From the NCBI GenBank assembly GCA_944320135.1, contig CALUGI010000004.1:1-64000 (forward strand): a DNA stretch of 64,000 bases, read 5' to 3'. Position numbers and translations under genes: made by a program. The notes beneath the pieces are model-generated. The model saw only the letters and a list, made by a program, of their open reading frames with translations, had not been told where the DNA came from and made no database searches. How positions within the stretch are numbered: the first letter of the stretch is position 1; every line of letters begins with the position of its first letter. Below are positions 17,740-25,887 of the stretch, piece by piece. The DNA comes from an uncultured Phocaeicola sp. (GTDB taxonomy: Bacteria > Bacteroidota > Bacteroidia > Bacteroidales > Bacteroidaceae).

Positions 17740-17831
17740 ATGATTACCTGACAATGAGTGCCGGACTGTTCGGCTCGGCGTTTGCGCATGAGACCGAACT
17801 CGCAGGAATACCATATTGGCAAAAAGACTAA
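17740..17831 (+). pseudogene. Possible remnant of a small exported-protein gene
   Basis: An ATG at 17740 is stopped after three codons. In the next frame 25 codons (17754-17831) read MSAGLFGSAFAHETELAGIP and onward to a stop. If one base is restored the two join into a start that looks like a short signal peptide. It sits 34 bases after a good promoter. It may be a decayed gene or chance; the rest of the 17502-17879 gap is array C and its promoter. Confidence 0.3.
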
Positions 17832-17879
17832 AAGCCCCATAACTATACATTGTTCTCACCATTTTAGAATAGAAACGAT

Positions 17880-18485
17880 ATGACTTTTACAGAATTGAGC
17901 AACCCTATCTTCGTGCAGACTATCGACGATTACCATAAGTCCGACTGTGTGGATACCCCGATTGCGAACCCTTATCCGCTGAGGAGCGTCGAGTACTACC
18001 TGTATCTGAAGTGCTGGATTGACACGGTGCAGTGGCACTTGGAGGATTTGATCCGCAATCCGGAGATTGACCCGGCGGAGGCCCTCGCGCTGAAACGCCG
18101 CATCGACAAGTCGAACCAGGACCGCACGGACTTGGTGGAGCTGATCGACAGCTATTTCCTCGACAAGTATAAAGACGTGAAGGCGTGTCCCGACGCCGCC
18201 ATCAACACGGAAAGCCCCGCATGGGCGGTCGACCGCCTGTCTATCCTGGCGCTGAAGATTTACCACATGCGCAAGGAAGCGGAACGTGCGGACACCGACG
18301 AAACGCACAAGTCGCAGTGCGAGGCCAAGCTGGACGTGCTGCTTGAGCAGCAGAAAGACCTGTCGGCCGCTATCGACCGTCTGATTGCCGACATCGAGGC
18401 GGGACGGAAATACATGAAGGTGTACAAGCAGATGAAAATGTACAACGACCCGGCATTGAACCCCGTCCTTTACGGCAAGAAATAG
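17880..18485 (+). CDS. DUF4254 domain protein
   Basis: A 201-residue soluble protein that I recognise as DUF4254, a Bacteroidetes family usually found beside a GT9 glycosyltransferase, as here. It is mostly helical and rich in charged residues, with no signal peptide or membrane span. Conserved-looking features are TIDDYHKSD near residue 15, PYPLRSVEYYLYLKCWIDTVQWHLED near 32-57 and the IDKSNQDRTDLVE stretch. The biochemical role is unknown; the steady pairing suggests a helper in lipopolysaccharide core or surface-glycan synthesis. The GT9 gene starts 6 bases after its stop, so they are co-transcribed. Confidence 0.88.
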   Translation: MTFTELSNPIFVQTIDDYHKSDCVDTPIANPYPLRSVEYYLYLKCWIDTVQWHLEDLIRNPEIDPAEALALKRRIDKSNQDRTDLVELIDSYFLDKYKDVKACPDAAINTESPAWAVDRLSILALKIYHMRKEAERADTDETHKSQCEAKLDVLLEQQKDLSAAIDRLIADIEAGRKYMKVYKQMKMYNDPALNPVLYGKK

Positions 18486-18491
18486 GTTATA

Positions 18492-19514
18492 ATGGCAAAA
18501 ATACTGGTTATCCGTTTCTCTGCATTGGGGGATGTCGCTATGGCTGTTCCTGTGCTTTACTCGTTTGCAAAAGCCTATCCGCAACATCAGCTGGTAGTGC
18601 TGAGCAGAAAAGCGATGGCTCCATTGTTTTCATTTGCCCCCGCAAACCTTCAATTCAAGGGAATTGACCTGAAAAATGACTGCAAGGGCGTGAAAGGTCT
18701 TATGCGCATCTATTCGGAACTGCATAAAGAAAAATTCGATGCCGTTGCCGATTTGCACGATGTGCTCCGCACCAAGATTCTCCGCTTGCGCTTTCGGATG
18801 AACGGTGTCCGTGTTCGTCATATAAACAAAGGAAGAAAAGAAAAAAGGAATCTGATATTCCAAAAGGCCAAGACGCCTCTGAAAACTTCTTTCCGGCGCT
18901 ATCAGGAAGTATTTGAGGCATTGGGATATCCGTTCCCCGTGCGGTTCAATTCAATTTTCGAATCTTGCAACCCGCCGAGTCCGCCTCAGACGCTTGCAGG
19001 CCGCAAGAAGGGAAACAAATGGATAGGCATCGCCCCGTTTGCCGCACATAAAGGGAAGATATATCCGCTGCCGCTTCAGCATGAAGTGGTCCGCCAATTA
19101 TCTGCAATGGACAATGTACACATCTTCTTATTCGGCGGAGGCAACAAAGAAAAAGAAATATCGGACACATGGGAAAAGGAGTTTTCTCATGTCACGTCCG
19201 TAGTCGGACGGCTGCAGATGGAAGAAGAACTGGCACTGATGAGCAAACTGGATGTCATGCTGGCGATGGATTCAAGCAACATGCACCTTGCCTCCTTAAC
19301 CGGCACGCCTGTCGTGTCAATATGGGGAGCCACACATCCATACGCCGGCTTTATGGGATGGGGACAGGATGAAGCAAACATTATCCAGCTGGATTTGCCT
19401 TGCCGCCCCTGCTCCATCTATGGCAACAAACCCTGCCGATGGAAGGACTACCGCTGCCTGACAAACATCCGTCCGGAAACGATTGTCGGACGAATACGCT
19501 CTTTGATAAGATAA
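18492..19514 (+). CDS. Glycosyltransferase family 9 (heptosyltransferase-like)
   Basis: A 340-residue GT-B enzyme. It begins AKILVIRFSALGDVAMAVPVLYSFAKAYP, the GT9 N-terminal pattern, and has the donor-binding region near residues 250-290 (LDVMLAMDSSNMHLASLTGTPVVSIWGATHP) with the conserved DSSxMHLA motif. GT9 enzymes add heptose or a related sugar to the lipid A core on the inner face of the cytoplasmic membrane. The cysteine-rich C terminus (CRPCSIYGNKPC) is typical of Bacteroidetes members. It is second in the DUF4254 operon and is followed by a 555-bp non-coding gap. Confidence 0.93.
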   Translation: MAKILVIRFSALGDVAMAVPVLYSFAKAYPQHQLVVLSRKAMAPLFSFAPANLQFKGIDLKNDCKGVKGLMRIYSELHKEKFDAVADLHDVLRTKILRLRFRMNGVRVRHINKGRKEKRNLIFQKAKTPLKTSFRRYQEVFEALGYPFPVRFNSIFESCNPPSPPQTLAGRKKGNKWIGIAPFAAHKGKIYPLPLQHEVVRQLSAMDNVHIFLFGGGNKEKEISDTWEKEFSHVTSVVGRLQMEEELALMSKLDVMLAMDSSNMHLASLTGTPVVSIWGATHPYAGFMGWGQDEANIIQLDLPCRPCSIYGNKPCRWKDYRCLTNIRPETIVGRIRSLIR

Positions 19515-19814
19515 AAGCCGGAATGACATTTTGACAGAATGCACATCCGGAACGTTGAGAATGCGCCGTTTCGGACAGAAAGAAGGCTTGGCCGGAGAAA
19601 CGCAGAGAGAAGTTTTTGAAGAATAACACTTTGTTTTCCCAAAGAAAAGAACTGCATCCTTTTGCTTTCTTGACGAAGTTGAAAGGCATCCCAAAGCGCG
19701 GAACAAGCAATATCCGCATCTTTCCGAAACTTTGAAACAAGAGTTTTCGAGAACGCTTCCACGCACAATGGCAACCGCATTCCCGTGAAAAACGCCGTTT
19801 CTCTCCGACCCGTC

Positions 19815-19902
19815 TGGAAAGTCCAGGAAGTTTTGCGGAAAAGCGCGGACGTTTTCCAGCAAAAGTCAGCACGTTTTTCCGCAAAAGCACCCGCCTTTTA
19901 CC
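19815..19902. repeat. 22-bp unit array E
   Basis: Four exact 22-bp units start at 19815, 19837, 19859 and 19881. Each has three or four A, a GC-rich core and three to five T, ending in two or three C or G. Cores differ between units. The array lies in the 19515-20069 gap between two convergent glycan genes. The remainder of that gap shows decayed A/T-tract sequence and no convincing gene; the readable frames there are low-quality. Confidence 0.65.
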
Positions 19903-20069
19903 CCTCCGCAAGCCTTCTGGAACGGGGTCATGCGGTTGCTTTCGCCAGAAAACGTCTCTGAAACGCGAAAATATCCACAGGGTACTGTTATGAAAAGAGG
20001 CCGTTTCATTTCCTTTTGAAAGGACTTTCCGGATATTGACGTCCGAAAATCATTGACCAAAAGCCGATG

Positions 20070-20941
20070 TCACTTATTCTTTTTAAAGAGATTTCCTAAC
20101 TTCCTCTTGAGTTTCTCTTTCAAATCGCCTTTCCAGCTATGCGCACACAGGTGAATGGCGTATGACGCAGGAGTCACCTCATGCTTGTTTCCGTTTATTG
20201 TTTTGCTTTTGATGTCCAAGAAGTGACATGTCGGCAGTGTGATATATAATATTGTTCCTCTTCCGACAAGTTGGAAGAGTCCGCATACCATGGCAAATGT
20301 TCAGCTTGATAAGGATATGCAGTGCGATAGGCTTCTACGCTTCGACTACGACTTAATCCGATGCCGGGGCGATATAAAGCAAATGTTGTGTCAATAGGAG
20401 CCCGATATAAGCCATCTTTCAGATGCATATAATATTTTTTTTCTGCCTGTATTACTTCTTTTTTATACGCATAACAATCCGGCAGGTTGTCAATGCGCAA
20501 AGAGAAACCTATTTTACGTGCAAACGGATGTTTCTTCAGTTGAACTAAAAAATAATCAAGGAAATTGTCAGGGCAATATGGAGCCGGAACAACATCCGAG
20601 TCAGTGTAGACAAAAAAATCCTTGCAGAGCCGCTTGTTAAGTCCGGATTTCCACAATGCTTTGAATCCAAGATTCTCTTTCAACCGGAACACCTTATAGG
20701 GACACTGCTTATAATAATCAAGCAAAGGCGGGTAAGTGGAAGCATTGTCTATGATGTATATGTTATCATAACCTCGGCTCTGCAATGCTTCGATAAGATT
20801 GAGCAGTGTCGCAAAGCGGTTGAAATTATTAATGATTATAGGAATATCCTTCCCTTCCCTGATTGTCGGCGGATTGCATTTTTCTCGCACAAAATAATAG
20901 AATGAAACGCACGAGCTCATTAAGTATTTGAATATATTCAT
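20070..20941 (-). pseudogene. Glycosyltransferase family 2-like, frameshifted near the C terminus
   Basis: The main frame starts MNIFKYLMSSCVSFYYFVRE at 20941 and reads a GT-A fold: IPIIINNFNRFATLLNLIEAL, IYIIDNAST, RLKENLGFKALWKSG and the metal-binding FVYTDSDVVP. It runs to a stop at 20195. Just before that the protein becomes unlike a glycosyltransferase, whereas another frame continues with CHFLDIKSKTINGN...YAIHLCAHSWKGDL and ends at 20070, which resembles the usual tryptophan/histidine C-terminal part. One base seems to be missing near 20230-20260, next to a TATTATATAT stretch. It may be a pseudogene, a slippage switch or a sequencing error. The DUF5672 gene lies 25 bases upstream. Confidence 0.7.
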
Positions 20942-20966
20942 AGTCTCAAATTGTGAAAAGGGTGTT

Positions 20967-21752
20967 TTATAATAATAAAGTTTCCCAATTAATAATATGC
21001 TTCCAAAACCGATACATGTGCGGTTTGGACCAACTATGGCATCCAAAAGGCAATTGTCCGCCATTAAGTTTCATACAATATTCAGGATGCCTGTCGAAAG
21101 AGAAACACAAGGCTTCCCTTTCCGAAGGATAAGAAAATTCTTGCGGAATAGTTGCCCAAAAAACATCTTCGTTGTAATAATGCTTTTTTTGCCCTTGATA
21201 ATCTTTTATCTTCTCCGCATAGTTTATGCAAGCCTCCGCAAAAGCCTTTGTCCGTCTCAATGACAAACCGCCATTCCCAATCTTTCCATAAAGCGACTGA
21301 CGGCAAAACATCCCTTTGGCAGTTTTATATTGCGTCATCAAGTCCATATACTGTTTAATTATCGGAAGATTATATATAGGACGTCTAATCCACGGGGCTG
21401 CAACACAATCATAACCCTTATTGCACCAATCTTCCAATTCGTCACGGAAAATCCACGCGTCCGTATGACAAATCAGCAAATATTCAGTGTCGGCAAACCG
21501 TTGATAGAATTCATTGGAAAGCATCATCTGGTTATACCCTGCTATTCCGTTCCGAAGTCCTAACCATTCACTACTGACCGGCATGTAACCGACTTTACCT
21601 TTTCCGGGAATATCAGCAACAGACATACCCTCAGGATACAGGATTATAATCGGATAGCGGTTCAATATATATATCGTTTCCAGAAGTGAGGCCTTTTCCA
21701 TAGGGGAAAGTGCCGGACGATACACAGGAACGATTACTTTCACTAAATCCAT
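20967..21752 (-). CDS. DUF5672 protein, glycosyltransferase-like
   Basis: A 261-residue protein of the DUF5672 family, which is found in surface-glycan loci and is thought to have a glycosyltransferase-like fold. Recognisable parts are VKVIVPVYRPALSPMEKASLLET at the start, YNQMMLSNEFYQRFADTEYLLICHTDAWIF near 75-105 with an aspartate pair position, VAAPWIRRP near 118, GNGGLSLRR near 160 and NEDVFW near 190. The C terminus (PFGCHSWSKP) has the histidine/tryptophan motif of such enzymes. No signal peptide is present. It lies between the sugar-kinase gene (9 bases) and the frameshifted glycosyltransferase, all leftward. Confidence 0.85.
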   Translation of the reverse strand: MDLVKVIVPVYRPALSPMEKASLLETIYILNRYPIIILYPEGMSVADIPGKGKVGYMPVSSEWLGLRNGIAGYNQMMLSNEFYQRFADTEYLLICHTDAWIFRDELEDWCNKGYDCVAAPWIRRPIYNLPIIKQYMDLMTQYKTAKGMFCRQSLYGKIGNGGLSLRRTKAFAEACINYAEKIKDYQGQKKHYYNEDVFWATIPQEFSYPSEREALCFSFDRHPEYCMKLNGGQLPFGCHSWSKPHMYRFWKHIINWETLLL

Positions 21753-21761
21753 AACTTGAAC

Positions 21762-22505
21762 TTATTTGTTGAACAATTTTTTCCATTTATATTTTCGGGC
21801 ACGTCTGCGTTCGAACTCATGCAAAAGACTTTCTACTTTACAGCAGCATTCTTCTGCGTCCCATCCCCTTTCCTGAGCATATGACGTGATGATGTCACGG
21901 AGCAAATCAACCCGATGTGTTACGCGCATCAGATTGTGCAGGCACTCGCTTTGTGAAGGGGCATCCATGAATTTCGAGCGGTTTATGTCGATGACGGTAA
22001 AATGGTAGCCGTCCTTTTCTTTTCTGTATAGTATGTTGGCCAGATTTAAATCTCCGTGCAGAAAACCTTTGGCATGTAAACCTACCAGAAAATGCGCGAA
22101 CGATTTCGCTATTGTCCTGTTATAATCGGGTGTTTCCACAAGGACAGGAAACAAAGACTCATCCCCGCATCGTGTGGATATGAACCAACTGTCCCAAAGC
22201 CCCCCCCAACGACATTTTTCTACACAGGCGACTGCCTCTGGAGTATCAATGTTCATCTCAGCCAAACGTAAAGCATATAAATACGCTCGTTTCGCTTTTG
22301 AAGGGCGTATCCATCGGTAGGCTATTTTTTGAACAAAATTGGGATGCTTATAATGTTTCACTACGATTTCAGTGTCTTGTACGACGAAAGCCTTTATTTG
22401 ATTTCTGCCTTGATGTAAAGTTTCTCCCCCGATTCCAAATCTTTTAGGAATACTTTCAATGAAACCGAACAAATATCTGTATTTAGAGTTGATTATGATT
22501 TTCAT
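21762..22505 (-). CDS. Lipopolysaccharide kinase, InaA/Kdo-kinase family
   Basis: A 247-residue protein with a small protein-kinase-like fold. The catalytic-loop motif HGDLNLANIL is near residue 145, followed by TVIDINRSKF (the DFG-like metal site) near 165. The glycine-rich start (FGIGGETLHQGRNQIKAF) and the lysine in IVVKHYKHP fit the ATP site. Family members phosphorylate Kdo or heptose in the inner lipopolysaccharide core. The ATG at 22505 is preferred over one eleven codons upstream. The message begins about 70 bases before it, at a TAATTTTG element. It heads the leftward three-gene unit of the glycan locus. Confidence 0.88.
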   Translation of the reverse strand: MKIIINSKYRYLFGFIESIPKRFGIGGETLHQGRNQIKAFVVQDTEIVVKHYKHPNFVQKIAYRWIRPSKAKRAYLYALRLAEMNIDTPEAVACVEKCRWGGLWDSWFISTRCGDESLFPVLVETPDYNRTIAKSFAHFLVGLHAKGFLHGDLNLANILYRKEKDGYHFTVIDINRSKFMDAPSQSECLHNLMRVTHRVDLLRDIITSYAQERGWDAEECCCKVESLLHEFERRRARKYKWKKLFNK

Positions 22506-22525
22506 TTTGCATTCTACATTTAAAT

Positions 22526-22708
22526 ATGCGCATACCAATTTCTCGTCTTCAATTCATTATCCAAATATTGATTCACGTTACAAAATTATACAAGCATCAA
22601 TGCTTTCCTCATGCTGTAATTGCCCAATCCCGTAAAGTTCTGTATGGCCCTCTTGGCGTCGAATCCTATACGCATGATGTATATAATTGGTCATCGGCAC
22701 AAAAATAG
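22526..22708 (+). pseudogene. Possible C-terminal gene fragment
   Basis: The frame ending at 22708 reads VLYGPLGVESYTHDVYNWSS and a stop, which looks protein-like although no start, promoter or upstream domain is present. It may be the end of a lost glycan gene or chance. It lies in the 22506-22898 gap, whose other contents are a leftward promoter element (22581-22588) and array D. Confidence 0.2.
22581..22588 (-). promoter_or_regulatory. -7 promoter element of the leftward kinase unit
   Basis: TAATTTTG on the minus strand fits TAnnTTTG, 76 bases before the kinase ATG. Confidence 0.45.
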
Positions 22709-22769
22709 GGAATATTTTGCAGTAAAAAAATGATAACGCAGATAGTTTTGCAAAAACGCAACCGCAACC

Positions 22770-22834
22770 GCAAAACGCCGCCGCTTTATAAAGGAAACGC
22801 CGGGGTGTTGCAAAAAAATCTCGCGGCGTTTTTC
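22770..22834. repeat. 22-bp unit array D
   Basis: Units 22770-22791, 22792-22813 and 22814-22834 (22, 22 and 21 bases). It is nearly identical to array C over the whole array and the promoter that follows. First and last cores (AAACGCCGC / GCGGCGTTT) are complementary. It ends directly at the promoter TTG. Confidence 0.7.
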
Positions 22835-22865
22835 TTGCGCAATCGTGCCTTTATGCTTACATTTG
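22835..22865 (+). promoter_or_regulatory. Promoter after array D
   Basis: TTG (22835-22837), 20 bases, TACATTTG (22858-22865). The spacer differs from that of the array C promoter by very few bases. It lies 33 bases before the GT90 start. Confidence 0.72.
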
Positions 22866-22898
22866 TAGAAGAAGCAAAAATGCCAAATACAAAAAACG

Positions 22899-23873
22899 AT
22901 GAAGAAACTATTGTATATATTCAGAAGCGGAAAGAATCCCAAGTTCATTTATTACGGCATCAACATGTTCAGGCAGCTGATTCCAAGAATCTGTTTCCAA
23001 ACAAGGCTGCGCCACAGGCTATCTTCCCTCGAAAAGCGGAAAGACAAAGACTACATCAAACAAAGAGTAGACTATTACAACAAACTCTCAGAAAAAAACA
23101 TGCTGCCGGAGTCTGCCCGCCCGTTGTCAGAACATAAAATAAAGAAACCAAAAGTATATTATTTCGACACGTATGAGTTCATCCGTTGGTTTCCGTCTTC
23201 ACTCAAATGGTGTTTCTGCCCCGGAGATGTCACCTTCGTGCCTTCTTGCCCTTCTATCGTGAAGAGCCGTCCTTTGGTAGAACACAATGAAAACTCGATT
23301 GTCATGAAACTGGACAAGGTGCGGCATTTCATTTTTGTCAATGACAAGAAAGATTTTGCCTCGAAAAAGGACATGATTATCTTTCGGGGAAAAGTGAAGG
23401 GCAAGGAATCCCGCAAGAAATTCATGCAAATGTATTTCGGACACCCGATGTGCGACCTGGGCGACGTGAGCAAGAACACCACCGATCCGGCTGAATGGAG
23501 AACGGAAAAGAAAACGATTCCGGAACATTTAGACTACAAGTTCATCATGGCACTTGAGGGGAATGACGTAGCCAGCAACCTAAAATGGGTGATGTCGTCC
23601 AACTCAATCGCGGTCATGCCGCGCCCCACATGCGAAACATGGTTCATGGAGGGTAAATTGATTCCGAATTATCACTACATCGAAATCAAGTCCGACTTCT
23701 CCGACTTGATAGAAAGAATAAACTACTACATCAAGCACACCGATGAAGCACACGACATAATCAGACACGCGCACGAGTACGTCTCCCAATTCAGAGACAA
23801 GAAAAGGGAAAACCTCATATCTTTGCTGGTGCTCGACAAATACTTCCGGATGACGGGACAAAAGGACAGATAA
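22899..23873 (+). CDS. Glycosyltransferase family 90 (CAP10/LpsA-like)
   Basis: A 324-residue cytoplasmic enzyme of the CAP10/GT90 type. The start MKKLLYIFRSGKNPKFIYYG has no true signal peptide. Family features are KPKVYYFDTYEFIRWFP near residue 85, MIIFRGKVKGKESRKKFMQMYFGHPMCDLGDV (about 165-195), LDYKFIMALEGNDVASNLKWVMSSNS (about 215-240) and the CETWFMEGKLIPNYHYIEIKSDFSDL motif near 250-275. Bacterial members add a sugar to the lipopolysaccharide core. It is transcribed from the array D promoter and ends 6 bases before the stop of the convergent GT9 gene. Confidence 0.9.
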   Translation: MKKLLYIFRSGKNPKFIYYGINMFRQLIPRICFQTRLRHRLSSLEKRKDKDYIKQRVDYYNKLSEKNMLPESARPLSEHKIKKPKVYYFDTYEFIRWFPSSLKWCFCPGDVTFVPSCPSIVKSRPLVEHNENSIVMKLDKVRHFIFVNDKKDFASKKDMIIFRGKVKGKESRKKFMQMYFGHPMCDLGDVSKNTTDPAEWRTEKKTIPEHLDYKFIMALEGNDVASNLKWVMSSNSIAVMPRPTCETWFMEGKLIPNYHYIEIKSDFSDLIERINYYIKHTDEAHDIIRHAHEYVSQFRDKKRENLISLLVLDKYFRMTGQKDR

Positions 23874-23879
23874 TGGCTT

Positions 23880-24938
23880 TTACTTAGGAATCTTTGTCCG
23901 GGGAAGATAAACATCCAACATGCCTTTCAGCTGCTTCCAGACATCTTCTTCGGGAATCAAGCCGAGGCGTGCGGCATAATCCATACCCTTTTGCTGCTCT
24001 TGCGGCACATAGTCGGCAGGCGATATGCCCCTGAAACGGGAGTCATTCCCCGGAAGCCAGAACTTTTTCGATATGTCGGGAGAATAAATGGCGAAAGAGG
24101 GTACATCGAATGCTTGCGCGATGTGACGAGGACCACCCTCATTCCCGAAAAAGAACGCAGAGTTACATACAAGCGCGCACAGTTCGCGCAGCCCGTTGGC
24201 TTGTATGTTCAGAAACACATGCGGGTCTTTACCCAGACTTTCCCATATAGACCGGGCAGCCTGCGCCTCCACTTCCCCTGAATAGTTGAACACAAGTTGC
24301 ACGTCAAACGTGTCAATCATTTTTTTCAACACCCGCGTCATACGGTCATACGGCCAAATTTTGTGCGCCAGCCTTGCCGTTACAGCACACAAGACGACAG
24401 GCTTGCCGAAATCGATGCCCTGCTCTACCATATACCGCCTATACATATCCTTTTCCTCATCCGTAATATACAGTCTGAAGTGAGGGTTCGGATGCAATTC
24501 GCCTTCTCCAGCCAAAGGAGTCATAAGGCGCAAATTATTCTGAACACAGTCATCCTCAGCAACCGGCCTGATCCGATAATTATGAGTGAAGGAATTGTAC
24601 TTCTTATAGCGCACGATTCGATATTTCGTCCGAAGAGACAACAGGGAAAAAAGCGAAGTCTTCATCGTGCTGTATATGTCTATTATTGCATCATAACGAG
24701 TGTCTCTTACCGTTTTCCACACCTTCTTTATATAGGCACATCCATGATTCTCCCGCTCAGAGAAAGGAATCACCTTGTCGATGTCGGGATGCCCGTAATA
24801 AAGCGGCGCAATGTTCTCATTAATGACAAAGTGTACCTCTGCTTTCGGAAAACTTTCTTTCAGACTGCGGCACAAGGCGGTGGCAATGACCGAATCGCCC
24901 ACGCGCCGGAAACGGATAACTAATATTTTGCGTATCAC
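23880..24938 (-). CDS. Glycosyltransferase family 9, GTG start
   Basis: A 352-residue GT-B enzyme: IRKILVIRFRRVGDSVIATALCRSLKESFPKAEVHFV at the N terminus, and VCNSAFFFGNEGGPRHIAQAFDVPSFAIYSPD near 275-305 with the donor-binding GNEGGPRH motif. It transfers heptose or a similar sugar in core synthesis. The proper start is the GTG at 24936-24938: the ATG 13 codons upstream overlaps the TATTTTTG promoter element (24962-24969), so the message would begin after it. It diverges from the GT2 gene and converges with the GT90 gene. Confidence 0.9.
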   Translation of the reverse strand: MIRKILVIRFRRVGDSVIATALCRSLKESFPKAEVHFVINENIAPLYYGHPDIDKVIPFSERENHGCAYIKKVWKTVRDTRYDAIIDIYSTMKTSLFSLLSLRTKYRIVRYKKYNSFTHNYRIRPVAEDDCVQNNLRLMTPLAGEGELHPNPHFRLYITDEEKDMYRRYMVEQGIDFGKPVVLCAVTARLAHKIWPYDRMTRVLKKMIDTFDVQLVFNYSGEVEAQAARSIWESLGKDPHVFLNIQANGLRELCALVCNSAFFFGNEGGPRHIAQAFDVPSFAIYSPDISKKFWLPGNDSRFRGISPADYVPQEQQKGMDYAARLGLIPEEDVWKQLKGMLDVYLPRTKIPK

Positions 24939-24961
24939 GGAAATATATTTTATTGCTGATG

Positions 24962-25010
24962 CAAAAATAGCAAACAAATCGTTTCTTGTTTTATTTATTT
25001 CCTATTTTTG
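24962..25010. promoter_or_regulatory. Divergent promoter pair, GT9 and GT2
   Basis: TATTTTTG is present on both strands: 24962-24969 leftward and 25003-25010 rightward, facing away from each other with 33 bases between. The upstream parts of the two promoters overlap, so binding at one should affect the other. Leaders are about 18 and 10 bases. Confidence 0.5.
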
Positions 25011-25025
25011 CAAAAAAAAGTTCTT

Positions 25026-25823
25026 ATGATAAAAATAGCTTCTGAAATATCTCTGGTGATTACCACGTACAACAGTCCTGTATTCTTAGAGATTGTTCTG
25101 AAAAGCGTATTGCGGCAGCATGTCTTTCCGAGGGAAGTGATTATCGCAGACGACGGTTCGGGCGAAGAAACCCGCAGTCTTATCGAACGGTACAAGGAGA
25201 TTATGCCGGTGCCGCTGGTGCATTCTTGGATACCGGACGAGGGGTTCCGTGTAGCAAAGTCGCGCAACGTTGCAATATCGAAGGCATCAGGCGACTATAT
25301 CGTACTGATTGACGGAGACATGGTACTGACCCCGCACTTCATAAAAGACCACCGCTCTTTGATGAAACGCGAACAGTTTGTCGCAGGAAGCCGGGCGCGC
25401 TTGAAGAAAAAGGCCACTGAAAGAATCTGCGCCCACAAAGACCAACGCATCCATATTTGGACAAAAGGTTTGGGACGCCGCCTGGTGCTGCTAAGAATAC
25501 CTTTCATGCACCGCCTGATTAAAGGAAAAACAGGATTGGCACATGCAAGAAGCTGTCACTTGGCATTCTGGAAAAGCGATTTCATGGCGGTCAACGGTTT
25601 TGAAGAAAAGTTCGTAGGCTGGGGATATGAAGACTCCGAATTTGTCCAACGCCTTTACAACAACGGCCTCCAACGAAAGAATGCAAAGCTCTTGGCCGGA
25701 GCAGTCCATCTATACCATGAAGGGAAAGCTATGAACCACGCCGACAACAACCTTGAAATGCTGAAACAAACCGTTGCTTCCGGCAGGAAACGCGCGGAAT
25801 GCGGAGTAGACCAGTATATATAA
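25026..25823 (+). CDS. Glycosyltransferase family 2
   Basis: A 265-residue GT-A enzyme. EISLVITTYNSPVFLEIVLKSV opens the fold, VIIADDGSGEET is the nucleotide site (about 40-51), and VLIDGDMVLTPHFIKDH carries the metal-binding DGD (about 95-105). The C-terminal part has GWGYEDSEFVQRLYNNG (about 198-214) with the ED pair of the catalytic base region. It adds a sugar from a nucleotide donor in surface-glycan synthesis. The ATG at 25026 is used; the TTG at 25008 lies inside the promoter element. It ends the glycan locus and has its own strong terminator. Confidence 0.92.
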   Translation: MIKIASEISLVITTYNSPVFLEIVLKSVLRQHVFPREVIIADDGSGEETRSLIERYKEIMPVPLVHSWIPDEGFRVAKSRNVAISKASGDYIVLIDGDMVLTPHFIKDHRSLMKREQFVAGSRARLKKKATERICAHKDQRIHIWTKGLGRRLVLLRIPFMHRLIKGKTGLAHARSCHLAFWKSDFMAVNGFEEKFVGWGYEDSEFVQRLYNNGLQRKNAKLLAGAVHLYHEGKAMNHADNNLEMLKQTVASGRKRAECGVDQYI

Positions 25824-25830
25824 CCACATA

Positions 25831-25880
25831 AGAAGAAAGGATGCGCCGAATCCAACGCATCCTTTCTTCTTTTTTATATT
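25831..25880 (+). terminator. Terminator of the GT2 gene
   Basis: AGAAGAAAGGATGCG (25831-25845) pairs perfectly with CGCATCCTTTCTTCT (25856-25870), then a run of T. The A-rich 5' side could also serve the leftward typA gene. Confidence 0.88.
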
Positions 25881-25887
25881 AGCAAAA

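Noticed and set aside
19317-19911. Overlapping minus-strand frames in the gap after the first GT9 gene
   Set aside because: Arginine/cysteine-rich, no start signal, and partly made of 22-bp array units; two overlap the GT9 gene.
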